From assembly GCA_030689795.1 (NCBI GenBank), contig JAUYEO010000200.1, positions 1 to 15,145 on the forward strand: a stretch of DNA of 15,145 bases, in the 5' to 3' direction. Under the pieces are notes generated by a model, which was not told where the DNA came from, did not search any database, and saw only the letters and a list, made by a program, of their open reading frames with translations. The position numbers and the translations under genes were made by a program. Shown piece by piece: positions 7,427 through 14,498 of the stretch (position 1 is the first letter of the stretch; every line of letters begins with the position of its first letter). The DNA is from Desulfobacterales bacterium (lineage in GTDB: Bacteria > Desulfobacterota > Desulfobacteria > Desulfobacterales > RPRI01).

Positions 7427-8668
7427 TTATCTCACCTTTTCGAGTATATGAATGCACATCGCCGCCTCTTCAACACCGATGTTCCCGCCTCCGTTTTCTG
7501 CAAGGCCTATCTTCGCATTCTCCACCTGGCGCTTCCCGGCTTCCCCCCTTAACTGGAGACCTATCTCGTAAATCTGAGCAAGACCTGACGCCCCGATCGG
7601 ATGACCGCGGCACTCAAGACCTCCGCTGGTATTTACAGGCTGTTTTCCGCCAAGTTTCGTTGCACCGGATTCGGCATAAGGCCCCCCTTCGCCGGGTGGG
7701 CAGAAACCCATGGCTTCGGTCTGATGAAGCTCACCGTAAGCCGTGGCATCGTGAAGCTCCGCAAGACTGATATCTTTCGGACCGACTCCCGCGATTTCAT
7801 ATGCTTTTTTTACAAGCCTTTCACCGATGTCTTCACCGTTTATATCCCTGTCGGTTCCGGATCCGAGAACCGAAGCAAGAATTCTGACTGGCCGGGGGGA
7901 TGCAAGCCGTTTCAGGAATTTTTCCGAACATATGACCGCAGCTGCAGCCCCGTCCCCGACAGGAGAGCACATGGCCCTTGTGAGCGGATACGCAACCGGT
8001 TTGTCGGCAAGAACCTCTTCGACCGTCATCGTGTTCTGATACTGGGCTTTGGGGTTAAGTGACCCATGCCGGTGGTTCTTTGCGCAAATAACGGCAAGCT
8101 GCTTCTGAGTGGAACCGAAGCGGCTCATGTGCCATTTGGCGCCCATCGCATATGCATCCATGAAAATGCTTCTTCCTTCTCCGGGCGCAGACTGGCCGTC
8201 AGGCGGTTTTACATCAAATGTTTTACTCAGCTCCATCATCATGTTAAGATGCTTTTCAAAATTGGCCACATCCATGCAGGAAGCATAAGCTCCAAGCGAT
8301 AATGCCTTGTTCGGATTTGTAATCTTCTCCGATCCTACCGCAAGCGCAACATCATACATTCCGGCCCGTATCCCGGTATACGCCATGTGAAGCGCCGTTG
8401 AAGCCCCCGCGCAAGCATTTTCAACGTTTGTGACGGGTATGGCGCCGATTCCCATTGAGCGAAGCATCACCTGCCCCCTGATCGAATGCTGGTTTGAAAA
8501 CATTCCCCAGAAGGTGTTTGAAAAAAAGGCCGCTTCAAGAGCCTCCTTTTTAATCCCGGCATCTTCTAAAGCCAGGTTGACGGCTTCATGGGACATATCC
8601 CTTACATCCCTGTCCGGATACTTGTTGAACCGTATCATCCCCAGGCCGATAATATAAATGTTTGCCAT
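7427..8668 (-). CDS. Thiolase-superfamily protein, SCP-x / lipid-transfer-protein type, with altered catalytic motifs
   Basis: The 413-residue protein starts at the ATG at 8668, 7 nt after AAAGGA; a TTG one codon earlier is less likely. Thiolase features are the nucleophile region ENACAGAST (Cys86), a late ECRGHPIGASG (His356) and a glycine-rich end NGGGNIG. It has the SCP-x-like HD motif, but here reads ELHDATAYGE (306-309), with alanine where SCP2-type thiolases have a cysteine (HDCF). The biosynthetic-type CxG cysteine position near the end is Asn392. It therefore appears to keep the nucleophile and one histidine but lack the second cysteine. It may perform retro-aldol or a specialised acyl-CoA reaction instead of standard 3-ketoacyl-CoA thiolysis. 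It lies between the dehydrogenase and SDR genes in the operon. Confidence 0.85.
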   Translation of the reverse strand: MANIYIIGLGMIRFNKYPDRDVRDMSHEAVNLALEDAGIKKEALEAAFFSNTFWGMFSNQHSIRGQVMLRSMGIGAIPVTNVENACAGASTALHMAYTGIRAGMYDVALAVGSEKITNPNKALSLGAYASCMDVANFEKHLNMMMELSKTFDVKPPDGQSAPGEGRSIFMDAYAMGAKWHMSRFGSTQKQLAVICAKNHRHGSLNPKAQYQNTMTVEEVLADKPVAYPLTRAMCSPVGDGAAAAVICSEKFLKRLASPRPVRILASVLGSGTDRDINGEDIGERLVKKAYEIAGVGPKDISLAELHDATAYGELHQTEAMGFCPPGEGGPYAESGATKLGGKQPVNTSGGLECRGHPIGASGLAQIYEIGLQLRGEAGKRQVENAKIGLAENGGGNIGVEEAAMCIHILEKVR

Positions 8669-8700
8669 CAAACAGTCCTTTCAGTTTTCGCTTTTTTTGC

Positions 8701-8740
8701 TTTGTGCCTTTGTGCCTTTGTGCCTATGTGCCTTTGACCC
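8701..8740. repeat. Five-unit 8-bp tandem array between ACAD and thiolase genes
   Basis: Three exact TTTGTGCC units (8701-8724) are followed by TATGTGCC and TTTGACCC. The array lies in the 81-bp spacer between two co-directional genes, just upstream of the thiolase RBS region on the minus strand. The last unit read on the minus strand (GGGTCAAA) resembles units of the array at 10016-10144. Confidence 0.8.
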
Positions 8741-8749
8741 TTTCTCTTT

Positions 8750-9970
8750 TCACAGCGAATGAGCCCCCGTGATCATCAAGCTGTCGTTGGCCCCGTCTTC
8801 TATCATTGCCGCGCGGGCATCCCTGAAAAACTTTTCGACAGGATATTCCTTGCTCACGCCAATTCCCCCGAATATCTGAACTGCATCGCTTGCAACCTCA
8901 AAAGCCGTGTTCGTACAGAAAACCTTTGAAGCAATCGAATACCTGGTAAGAGGCGGTGTATTGTTCAAATTATACACTATGGCGGAACGCGAAAGCGCCC
9001 TTGCAGCCTCAACCTTCATGAACATGTTAAACAGCTTGTGTTTTATCAACTGATGCTCAAAAAGAGGCTTTCCTCCCTGAATGCGGGTTTTTGAATAATT
9101 TAATGCCTCTTCATAAGCGGCGCGCGCAACTCCGGTGAATATAGCACCCATTCCGGCGTTGGCGGTCGCAAGAGTCACGTCAAGCATTGCTTCGTAGCTT
9201 TCCTGATCTACCAGCATGTAATCTTTCGGAACCCGGACCTTGTCAAAAAATATCTCCCCCTGGTTGAGCGCACGCTGCCCCATTTTATCGAGAGGCCTGC
9301 CCTTCCTTACACCCGGGAGGTTGTGAGGAACAATGCAGATGCCGCCGCCCTTCATTCCCATTGATGGATCAATATTAAGATAAACCAGGCTGTGGGTTGA
9401 AATGGTTCCGTTTGAAACCCAGGCCGACTTCTGGCCTTCAATTACCCATTCGTCTCCATCAAGGCGGGCGCTCACCTGTCCTCTGATTTTCGGGTCCGAA
9501 AACTCAGGGGTTCCGGGAACAAGAGTATCCGTTCCGTGTTCGGGCTCGGTTATCCCCCAGCACCCTATGATCGAAGCATCGGTATTCCTGCCGAAAGGTT
9601 TGATTATATCTTCTATCAGACGTTCATTGGGGACCATGGAAGCAAAAAAGGCCGGAAAGCAGGCAACTCCGAGACCTATTGCAAAATCGGCGCTTCCCCA
9701 ACCCAGTTCCTCAAGGACAATATGCACTTCAAGCGGATCAAGCCCCAGCCCTCCCCAGGTATCCGGAATAAAAACTGTGTGATATCCAAGCTCATATCCT
9801 TTTTTCATGGTATCCCAGAAAAGGGGACTCTTTATTACATCTTCCGGGTCATGAAGTTTATCGAGCTCAAGGCTCGCGGGACGGAGAACCTCCTTGCTGA
9901 ACCGATGCGTCTCTTCCTTCATTGTTTTCTGTTCACGTGTTAAATCCATGTTAAGTTCGGTATAACTCAT
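8750..9970 (-). CDS. Acyl-CoA dehydrogenase family flavoprotein
   Basis: The 406 residues cover the whole ACAD fold: an N-terminal helical domain (TREQKTMKEETHRFSKEVLRP), the beta-domain FAD loop CWGITEPEHGTD, the serine/threonine segment SAWVSNGT, and the C-terminal signature QIFGGIGVSKEYPVEKFFRDAR. It should desaturate an acyl-CoA at alpha,beta and pass electrons onward. The usual IYEG motif carrying the catalytic glutamate reads IEDG here (390-393), so the aligned base is Asp392 with Glu391 beside it. AGGAGG lies 5 nt before the ATG. The ligase is upstream and the thiolase downstream, fitting a CoA-thioester degradation pathway. No ETF gene is present in the window. Confidence 0.9.
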   Translation of the reverse strand: MSYTELNMDLTREQKTMKEETHRFSKEVLRPASLELDKLHDPEDVIKSPLFWDTMKKGYELGYHTVFIPDTWGGLGLDPLEVHIVLEELGWGSADFAIGLGVACFPAFFASMVPNERLIEDIIKPFGRNTDASIIGCWGITEPEHGTDTLVPGTPEFSDPKIRGQVSARLDGDEWVIEGQKSAWVSNGTISTHSLVYLNIDPSMGMKGGGICIVPHNLPGVRKGRPLDKMGQRALNQGEIFFDKVRVPKDYMLVDQESYEAMLDVTLATANAGMGAIFTGVARAAYEEALNYSKTRIQGGKPLFEHQLIKHKLFNMFMKVEAARALSRSAIVYNLNNTPPLTRYSIASKVFCTNTAFEVASDAVQIFGGIGVSKEYPVEKFFRDARAAMIEDGANDSLMITGAHSL

Positions 9971-10015
9971 TTCTGCCTCCTGTCTGTAATACTGAGGGGT
10001 TCATATTGGGACAAA

Positions 10016-10144
10016 GGGGTCAAGGATTCGAGGGTTCAAGGGTTCAAGTGTTTTAAGCATCCTCTCAACCTTTCCGATATCTCCCTGATGTTATTGCAGG
10101 CTTTCCTTTCACTGGAATCCCCGAACCCTTGACCCCTTGAATCC
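10016..10144. repeat. Octamer tandem repeats in inverted arrangement within the ACAD-ligase spacer
   Basis: The left array, 10016-10047, is four 8-bp units: GGGGTCAA, GGATTCGA, GGGTTCAA, GGGTTCAA. The right array, 10115-10144, reads on the opposite strand as GGATTCAA, GGGGTCAA, GGGTTCGG and a partial unit, and ends in the stop codon of the ligase gene. The arms 10016-10037 and 10115-10136 pair over 22 bases with two mismatches and one G-U wobble, so the operon mRNA could form a large hairpin here. Confidence 0.75.
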
Positions 10145-11742
10145 TAATATTTATACACATTATCGCCGTCCGGAGAAAATCCGGCTTTCAGCACCCTGTC
10201 CAATGCCTTTTCCGATATCGTCTTGGGAATAATTTCAATCACCTGAAGATATGAAGGAATGGAATTAGACGGCAGATCTTTTCTGCATTTTTCAAAAACG
10301 CTTTTGACGTCAATCTTACTTCCTTCAAAAGGGGCTATTGCGGCAACGATATCGCTTTCACCGGGCGCGCCTGATGCGGCGGGAATTCCATAAACACAGA
10401 CTTCGCTTACATCAGGATGCTCGCCTATTACCTTTTCTATGTGATCCGGCTGGATAAAGTCGCCTGCCCTGCGCAGTTCGTTTCCCTTCCTGAAATCGAA
10501 ATAATACCATCCCTTTTCATCCCTGTGCACCATATCCCCTGTTCTGAGCCATCCTCCCCGCGTCTTTTCGGCAGAGGCTTCGGGTTTGCCAAGATAATCC
10601 ACCTTTGTTTCACCTTTCGTCAACCGCACGATCAATTCACCGATCTGCCCGTTCGGAACCTGGTTGTCATTTTCATCCACAACCTTGAATTCCATCATGC
10701 CGGGAAGCGGTTTTCCAAATGAACCGACAGGCCCCTGCCCTGGCGCTTTGTATGCAAATCCTCCTTCAACTGCTCCGTACCACTCCAGGATTTTAACATT
10801 AAACCGTTTTTCAAAATCTTCCCATATGGCGGCAGACGTCCCTGCGCTTATGACAACGCGGACAGGGTTATCGGCGTCGTTATCGCGCCGCGGTTCATTA
10901 TAAATTCCACCCATCATCCCGCCAAGGAGCGAGAAAGAGGTGCAGCCGTATTTCCGGCATATATCCCAGATCCTGCTTTTCGTAAAACCAGGGCTGAATA
11001 CCGCCTTTATGCCTGCAGCAAGGGCAGGAAATAATGTGACAGCCTGGGCATTCCCATGCGTAAGCGAAAGGCCGGTATAAAGGATATCCTTCTGCGTATA
11101 TTTCCAGACAAGCCTTGTCACTATCATGAAAAGCCCGAACCTGTTGTTCCGTATCATAACCCCTTTCGGGTCACCGGTAGTTCCGGAAGTATATATGATC
11201 TGCATCGGGTGCCGGACATCCATGATTTTCTGTTCAACCGGATCCCAGCTTTTTCCCAGGACTTCATTTAAAACCGGGTATTTTGGCGATACGGAAACTC
11301 CCTGCTCATCCCGGTAGGCAACGCAAACAAGTTTTATATTCGGAAGGTCCTTCAATGCCTCTTCAAGATGACAAAGCATCTCACCTGAGACGATAACCGC
11401 CTTCGCCTTTGAATTATTGAGAAAATAGCGCAACCGTTCGCCCCGGCTCCTCGGATCTATGGGAACCATGATTGCTCCTATGACAGGTCCCGCAAGCATG
11501 GCATACACAAATTCAGGGTGATTGCGCATGAAGACGGCATAGACATCGCCCTTTTCAATGCCGTTTTCCAGGAAAAGCCTCGCAATCCTGTTTGAATTCT
11601 CGTAAAGGTCTTTGTACGTAAGGACATCTTCTCCGTGAACCCCTTTTTCAAATACGAAAAGTTCCTTGTCCGGATTATCTTCGGCTTTTATTTCAAGCAG
11701 GTGGGATACGATGGCCTGGTTAAGATATGCCTTGGAACTCAT
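10144..11742 (-). CDS. Acyl-CoA ligase (AMP-forming; CaiC/FadD-like)
   Basis: The 532-residue ANL-superfamily enzyme shows the ATP-binding P-loop YTSGTTGDPKG (184-194), the A5-type WYGAVEGG, GWLRTGD (A7), a hinge FRKGNELRRAGDFIQPDHIE (A8) and the late catalytic Lys512 in PKTISEKALDR (A10, where the usual SGK reads SEK). It should activate a carboxylic acid to its CoA ester via an acyl-adenylate. The overall pattern resembles crotonobetaine/carnitine and medium- or long-chain acyl-CoA ligases; the substrate is unknown. No membrane anchor is seen. The RBS AAAGGAG is well placed before the ATG at 11742. The gene starts 17 nt after the second DUF2148 gene, so those two are probably co-transcribed. 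Confidence 0.9.
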   Translation of the reverse strand: MSSKAYLNQAIVSHLLEIKAEDNPDKELFVFEKGVHGEDVLTYKDLYENSNRIARLFLENGIEKGDVYAVFMRNHPEFVYAMLAGPVIGAIMVPIDPRSRGERLRYFLNNSKAKAVIVSGEMLCHLEEALKDLPNIKLVCVAYRDEQGVSVSPKYPVLNEVLGKSWDPVEQKIMDVRHPMQIIYTSGTTGDPKGVMIRNNRFGLFMIVTRLVWKYTQKDILYTGLSLTHGNAQAVTLFPALAAGIKAVFSPGFTKSRIWDICRKYGCTSFSLLGGMMGGIYNEPRRDNDADNPVRVVISAGTSAAIWEDFEKRFNVKILEWYGAVEGGFAYKAPGQGPVGSFGKPLPGMMEFKVVDENDNQVPNGQIGELIVRLTKGETKVDYLGKPEASAEKTRGGWLRTGDMVHRDEKGWYYFDFRKGNELRRAGDFIQPDHIEKVIGEHPDVSEVCVYGIPAASGAPGESDIVAAIAPFEGSKIDVKSVFEKCRKDLPSNSIPSYLQVIEIIPKTISEKALDRVLKAGFSPDGDNVYKY

Positions 11743-11759
11743 AAAATTCTCTCCTTTAA

Positions 11760-12407
11760 CTACTCGACCGCGCCGATAAAGCCCCTGTTGTAAGTCGGAA
11801 ATTCCTTGTTGAATGTTTCATCCCAGTGTTCTTTTGTCCAGAATTCATGCCTGTCAAAATAGGGATTCTTCTTCGCGGCGCTCACCGAAACACTCACGCA
11901 CAGATCGACATCTTCAATTATATTCATTGCAAGTGCGCTGAACCCGAGAGTGCTGAAAACTCTGCAGTGAAGGCCGAGCCTGTGCGCCGTCGAAGCGGCG
12001 GCATTAACCGCGATGTTAAGATTTATGTTTTTGAACTGGCAGCTCGGCCCTCTCGCGGTCAGCGATTCCACTTCGTCGGCCTTGTTCATTTCGGCGCAGG
12101 TTCTGTATCCGCATGCTCCGCAATTGTAGTTGAAATCCGATTTCCGTTTGTCTCCGATAATAAGCAGAGTGCACGGCTCCTTTATGAGCTGCATCACGTG
12201 TCTTCCATCTCTTGCGGCAAGAGGCGACATGTCTCCTAAAGAGAAGCAAAACTCGGCTATCTGCTCAAGCTCCTCTTTTCCCACGGCTATCATCTTTATG
12301 CTGTTCCTGTTTTCAAAACGAAAACTGTTGTGTGCGGCAACAGCCATAAGCTCTACAGCCCTGTCGAGCCCGTTTTGAACAAGATCTTCCATTTGTTTAA
12401 CCGGCAT
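11760..12407 (-). CDS. DUF2148 ferredoxin-domain protein (copy B)
   Basis: This is a 215-residue cytoplasmic protein. Cysteines in NCGACGYRTC (Cys96, Cys99, Cys104), followed by GPSC (Cys123), form a C-x2-C-x4-C ... C set like a single [4Fe-4S] site, which is the mark of the DUF2148 family of proteins with a ferredoxin domain. The C-terminal part (MNIIEDVDLCVSVSVSAAKKNPYFDR) is typical of the family. Function is unknown. The frame is open upstream to 12719, but that extension overlaps the preceding gene in another frame and reads as nonsense; AAAGGAGG 4 nt before the ATG at 12407 fixes the start. It is a distant paralogue of its upstream neighbour. Placement before ligase and dehydrogenase genes suggests electron transfer or regulation, which is inference. 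Confidence 0.82.
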   Translation of the reverse strand: MPVKQMEDLVQNGLDRAVELMAVAAHNSFRFENRNSIKMIAVGKEELEQIAEFCFSLGDMSPLAARDGRHVMQLIKEPCTLLIIGDKRKSDFNYNCGACGYRTCAEMNKADEVESLTARGPSCQFKNINLNIAVNAAASTAHRLGLHCRVFSTLGFSALAMNIIEDVDLCVSVSVSAAKKNPYFDRHEFWTKEHWDETFNKEFPTYNRGFIGAVE

Positions 12408-12433
12408 ATTTCCTCCTTTCTGAAGCTTCCTGA

Positions 12434-13105
12434 CTAGCTGTATATGGACCTGAACTGCGGCCACAGGCGTTTTATCATTCTGTCGTTCATGCTCCTCTGG
12501 TTTATCTCGGCATATCTTTTCGGAATATCCCGGAAAGGGCTCTTTTCCGTAACCGAAACGGCAACGGCCAGCGCAAAACCCGTATCCCTCGGAAGTATCC
12601 GCATACGCATTGCAGCGGCTCCGGCCGACCAGTAAACGCCGTAATCGATCCCGAGATTCCTTGCTTGTGAAATCATTCCGTCCACGGCATAGGCGATATT
12701 GTTGGCTCTGAAAACGCAAAGCGGTCCCCTGAATGCCACATCCGGTTCATCCGGAAGCTTTTCTTCAGCTTTCAGATACTCGCAGGTCAGTTTTCCGCAC
12801 ATGTTGCAGTTGATATCGGCAGGATCGTTCACACATCTCAATGATGTCGTGATAAGAACCGTATCGGCGTCCCTCAGCATTGCCGCATCGCGGGAATAAA
12901 ATTCCCAGCTTTTTTTAATGGCCGACATCCTTTCCATCTCCTGGCAAAGGTCTTCAATATCGCACGGATCGTCTATTATATGAATGGTACATTCACCCAC
13001 ACCTCCGACCCGAGGGGAAGTTGTTCCTGAAGCAAGAATAAGGAGCGAGGCGACCCTTACCGCATCGATTCTGTCTTCTTCGTACTGTTTTATGCTTCTT
13101 TCCAT
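12434..13105 (-). CDS. DUF2148 ferredoxin-domain protein (copy A)
   Basis: The 223-residue protein shares the plan of its neighbour: an N-terminal helical and beta part, then CNMCGKLTC (Cys100, Cys103, Cys108), then GPLC (Cys130), and a C-terminal LAVAVSVTEKSPFRDI block equivalent to the neighbour's VSVSAAKKNPYFDR. An extra early GGVGEC (Cys39) is absent from copy B. Both lack signal peptides. AAAGGGGG sits 4 nt before the ATG at 13105, and copy B starts 26 nt after this stop. The two proteins are clearly paralogous but strongly diverged, consistent with an obligate heterodimer, which is inference. A 216-bp gap containing a palindromic element separates it from the SCP2 gene upstream. Confidence 0.82.
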   Translation of the reverse strand: MERSIKQYEEDRIDAVRVASLLILASGTTSPRVGGVGECTIHIIDDPCDIEDLCQEMERMSAIKKSWEFYSRDAAMLRDADTVLITTSLRCVNDPADINCNMCGKLTCEYLKAEEKLPDEPDVAFRGPLCVFRANNIAYAVDGMISQARNLGIDYGVYWSAGAAAMRMRILPRDTGFALAVAVSVTEKSPFRDIPKRYAEINQRSMNDRMIKRLWPQFRSIYS

Positions 13106-13131
13106 AATACCCCCTTTAAAAAATGACAGAT

Positions 13132-13308
13132 TCGTAAAAAGTCATATGCGAACGGATTTGAGATTTTTGGGAAACAGATTTTTAAATTGCTGAGCGTTAA
13201 AAATCACAAGGCTTTGACCGCCGCAGGCGAAATCTTCTTGTGATTTAGCGAAGTGATTTAAAAATCCCCAAAAAGCTCATTAAGAGAGCATATTTGGACT
13301 TTTTACGA
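13132..13308. mobile_element. 177-bp nested palindromic MITE-like element inside the operon
   Basis: The ends TCGTAAAAAGTC (13132-13143) and GACTTTTTACGA (13297-13308) are perfect 12-bp inverted repeats. Inside, in proper nesting, are TTTTTGGG / CCCAAAAA (13164-13171 / 13267-13274), GATTTTTAAAT / ATTTAAAAATC (13177-13187 / 13256-13266), AAATCACAAG / CTTGTGATTT (13201-13210 / 13237-13246) and CGCC / GGCG (13219-13222 / 13226-13229). The direct repeat TTAAAAAAT occurs on both sides (13116-13124 and 13314-13322), 7 and 5 bases outside the ends. It carries no ORF. It looks like a non-autonomous miniature element or large REP-type repeat lying between the SCP2 and DUF2148 genes. Confidence 0.7.
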
Positions 13309-13321
13309 TACCATTAAAAAA

Positions 13322-13717
13322 TCAGCCCTTTAAAATTCCGTGAGCTTTGGCAATTTCCGGATATGCTTCATATGCCGGTTTCAGCATTGGAAGAAGTTTC
13401 AATACCTTCGGCATCGGCCCTCTTGCCTTTATTTTCCTCTTGGCAAGGGCGATGGGAAGAGAAAGCTCTTTGAGCCAGAAGAGGTGGCAGGAGTCCCCGC
13501 TCAAATCCATCTCAATCGTCGCTTTCAAATCAGCTTTCCCGCAGATAACCTCCCCCTGGTCTGTAAGCCATATCTGCCCCGCCGGCTCGGTGATGTTGAA
13601 ACAGATAATGATTTTCGATTCCCTGTACTTTACTCCCATCTCGGGATCGGCCATAAGCTTTTTAAAAAGACTCCCGAGAACCTCGTACATTTTTTCGGTG
13701 CTTTCAAAAACCGCCAT
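13322..13717 (-). CDS. SCP2 sterol-binding-domain protein (operon copy)
   Basis: The 131-residue protein has SCP2 family features: LFKKLMADPEMG at the N-terminus, ADLKATIEMDLSGDSCHLFWLKELSLP in the middle, and a KIKARGPMPKVLKLLPMLKPAY segment typical of bacterial SCP-2 family lipid-transfer proteins. It is likely a soluble binder of acyl-CoA, sterol-like or other hydrophobic substrates. The RBS AAAGGAGG precedes the ATG by 4 nt. It lies 24 nt after tetR, so it is the first structural gene of the operon. It is a different subtype from the SCP2 at 4747-5109: the GPMPKVLKLLP tail is absent there. Confidence 0.85.
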   Translation of the reverse strand: MAVFESTEKMYEVLGSLFKKLMADPEMGVKYRESKIIICFNITEPAGQIWLTDQGEVICGKADLKATIEMDLSGDSCHLFWLKELSLPIALAKRKIKARGPMPKVLKLLPMLKPAYEAYPEIAKAHGILKG

Positions 13718-13741
13718 AATGCCTCCTTTTTGCTTATATAT

Positions 13742-14347
13742 TTATTTGTTATTGGAAGATAAAAGTCCTGTAATGGCCTTTTTAAACGATTCAACGGCCC
13801 ATTTTGTCGTATGCGACTCATTATCAAGATACCACCGGGTTGCGATTCCCTGGTATACGGAAGAAATTGCCCGGGCAGTCGATTCAGAATCAAGATTCCT
13901 GAAAATGCCTTTTTTCAGTCCGACATCAATGGCATCCTTCAGCAGATTCACCCAGTTCTCAAACCAGTCATGGAAAAGGGACCTGTACTCTTTTTCTCTG
14001 ACCGCGAGCGACATGCAGTCAAACAGGACAGGATATCCGACATTGACGTCCGGATCATTTCGATCATAAAGCCAGTCAAAAGAGAGCAGTTTATCTACAG
14101 GATTCTCATATAGCTCCATTGTCTGCTTGCTTCTTTGAAATATGCGCTCAAAAAACTCTTTGAAAACCGCAACAAAAAGTTCGTTCTTGGAGCGATAGTA
14201 ATGGGCAAGCCCGCCCTTGGAAAGGCCTGCGGCACGGCATATATCATCCATTGTGACATTTGCGTATCCGGAAGCAGATATGGTTTTTAAGGCCGCTTCC
14301 AGAATCTGGGCCTTTCTTATAGCTTCCAGTTCCGGGATAGGGGGCAT
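13742..14347 (-). CDS. TetR-family transcriptional regulator
   Basis: The 201-residue protein has an N-terminal TetR DNA-binding domain: ILEAALKTISASGYANVTMDD, then ICRAAGLSKGGLAHYYRSKNELF (about 36-58), the recognition helix ending in the YYRSK motif usual in this family. The remainder is a helical ligand-binding domain. GGGAG precedes the ATG at 14347. As first gene of the operon, with a palindrome upstream at 14417-14438, it probably represses its own promoter and the catabolic genes until an acyl-CoA or related ligand binds, in the manner of FadR, PsrA or PaaR TetR regulators. The ligand is unknown. Confidence 0.9.
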   Translation of the reverse strand: MPPIPELEAIRKAQILEAALKTISASGYANVTMDDICRAAGLSKGGLAHYYRSKNELFVAVFKEFFERIFQRSKQTMELYENPVDKLLSFDWLYDRNDPDVNVGYPVLFDCMSLAVREKEYRSLFHDWFENWVNLLKDAIDVGLKKGIFRNLDSESTARAISSVYQGIATRWYLDNESHTTKWAVESFKKAITGLLSSNNK

Positions 14348-14416
14348 ATAATACTCCCTTAAAAATGATGAATATCAAAAAGACATGAAAAACCGATCCG
14401 ACTGGCCAGATTATGA

Positions 14417-14438
14417 ATCGACCAATCGGTCGGTTGAT
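14417..14438. promoter_or_regulatory. Probable TetR operator (22-bp imperfect palindrome)
   Basis: ATCGACCAATC followed by GGTCGGTTGAT has dyad symmetry: eight of the eleven base pairs in the half-sites match. It resembles the GACCGAnCGGTC-type sites bound by several TetR regulators of fatty-acid degradation. It lies 3 bases downstream of the predicted -10 on the minus strand, where a repressor would block initiation. The regulator starting at 14347 is the likely ligand-responsive binder. Confidence 0.6.
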
Positions 14439-14441
14439 TTA

Positions 14442-14470
14442 CAGATAATCAACTCTGATTTTTGTGTCAA
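14442..14470 (-). promoter_or_regulatory. Predicted promoter of the TetR-led lipid catabolic operon
   Basis: A consensus -35 TTGACA (14470-14465) is followed after 17 bases by TATCTG (14447-14442) as a weak -10. The operator palindrome is immediately downstream, and the tetR start lies about 70 bases beyond. Predicted by eye. Confidence 0.5.
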
Positions 14471-14498
14471 GCTATTTTTTTATTAAACGGCTTCACTC

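Noticed and set aside
8701..8740. Tandem octamers as a CRISPR array
   Set aside because: The units are 8 bp and contiguous with no spacers, and no cas genes are nearby.
12408..12719. Upstream extension of the copy B DUF2148 frame, giving a 319-residue protein
   Set aside because: It overlaps the coding region of copy A in another frame, reads as low-plausibility Arg/Cys-rich sequence, and a perfect RBS precedes the ATG at 12407.
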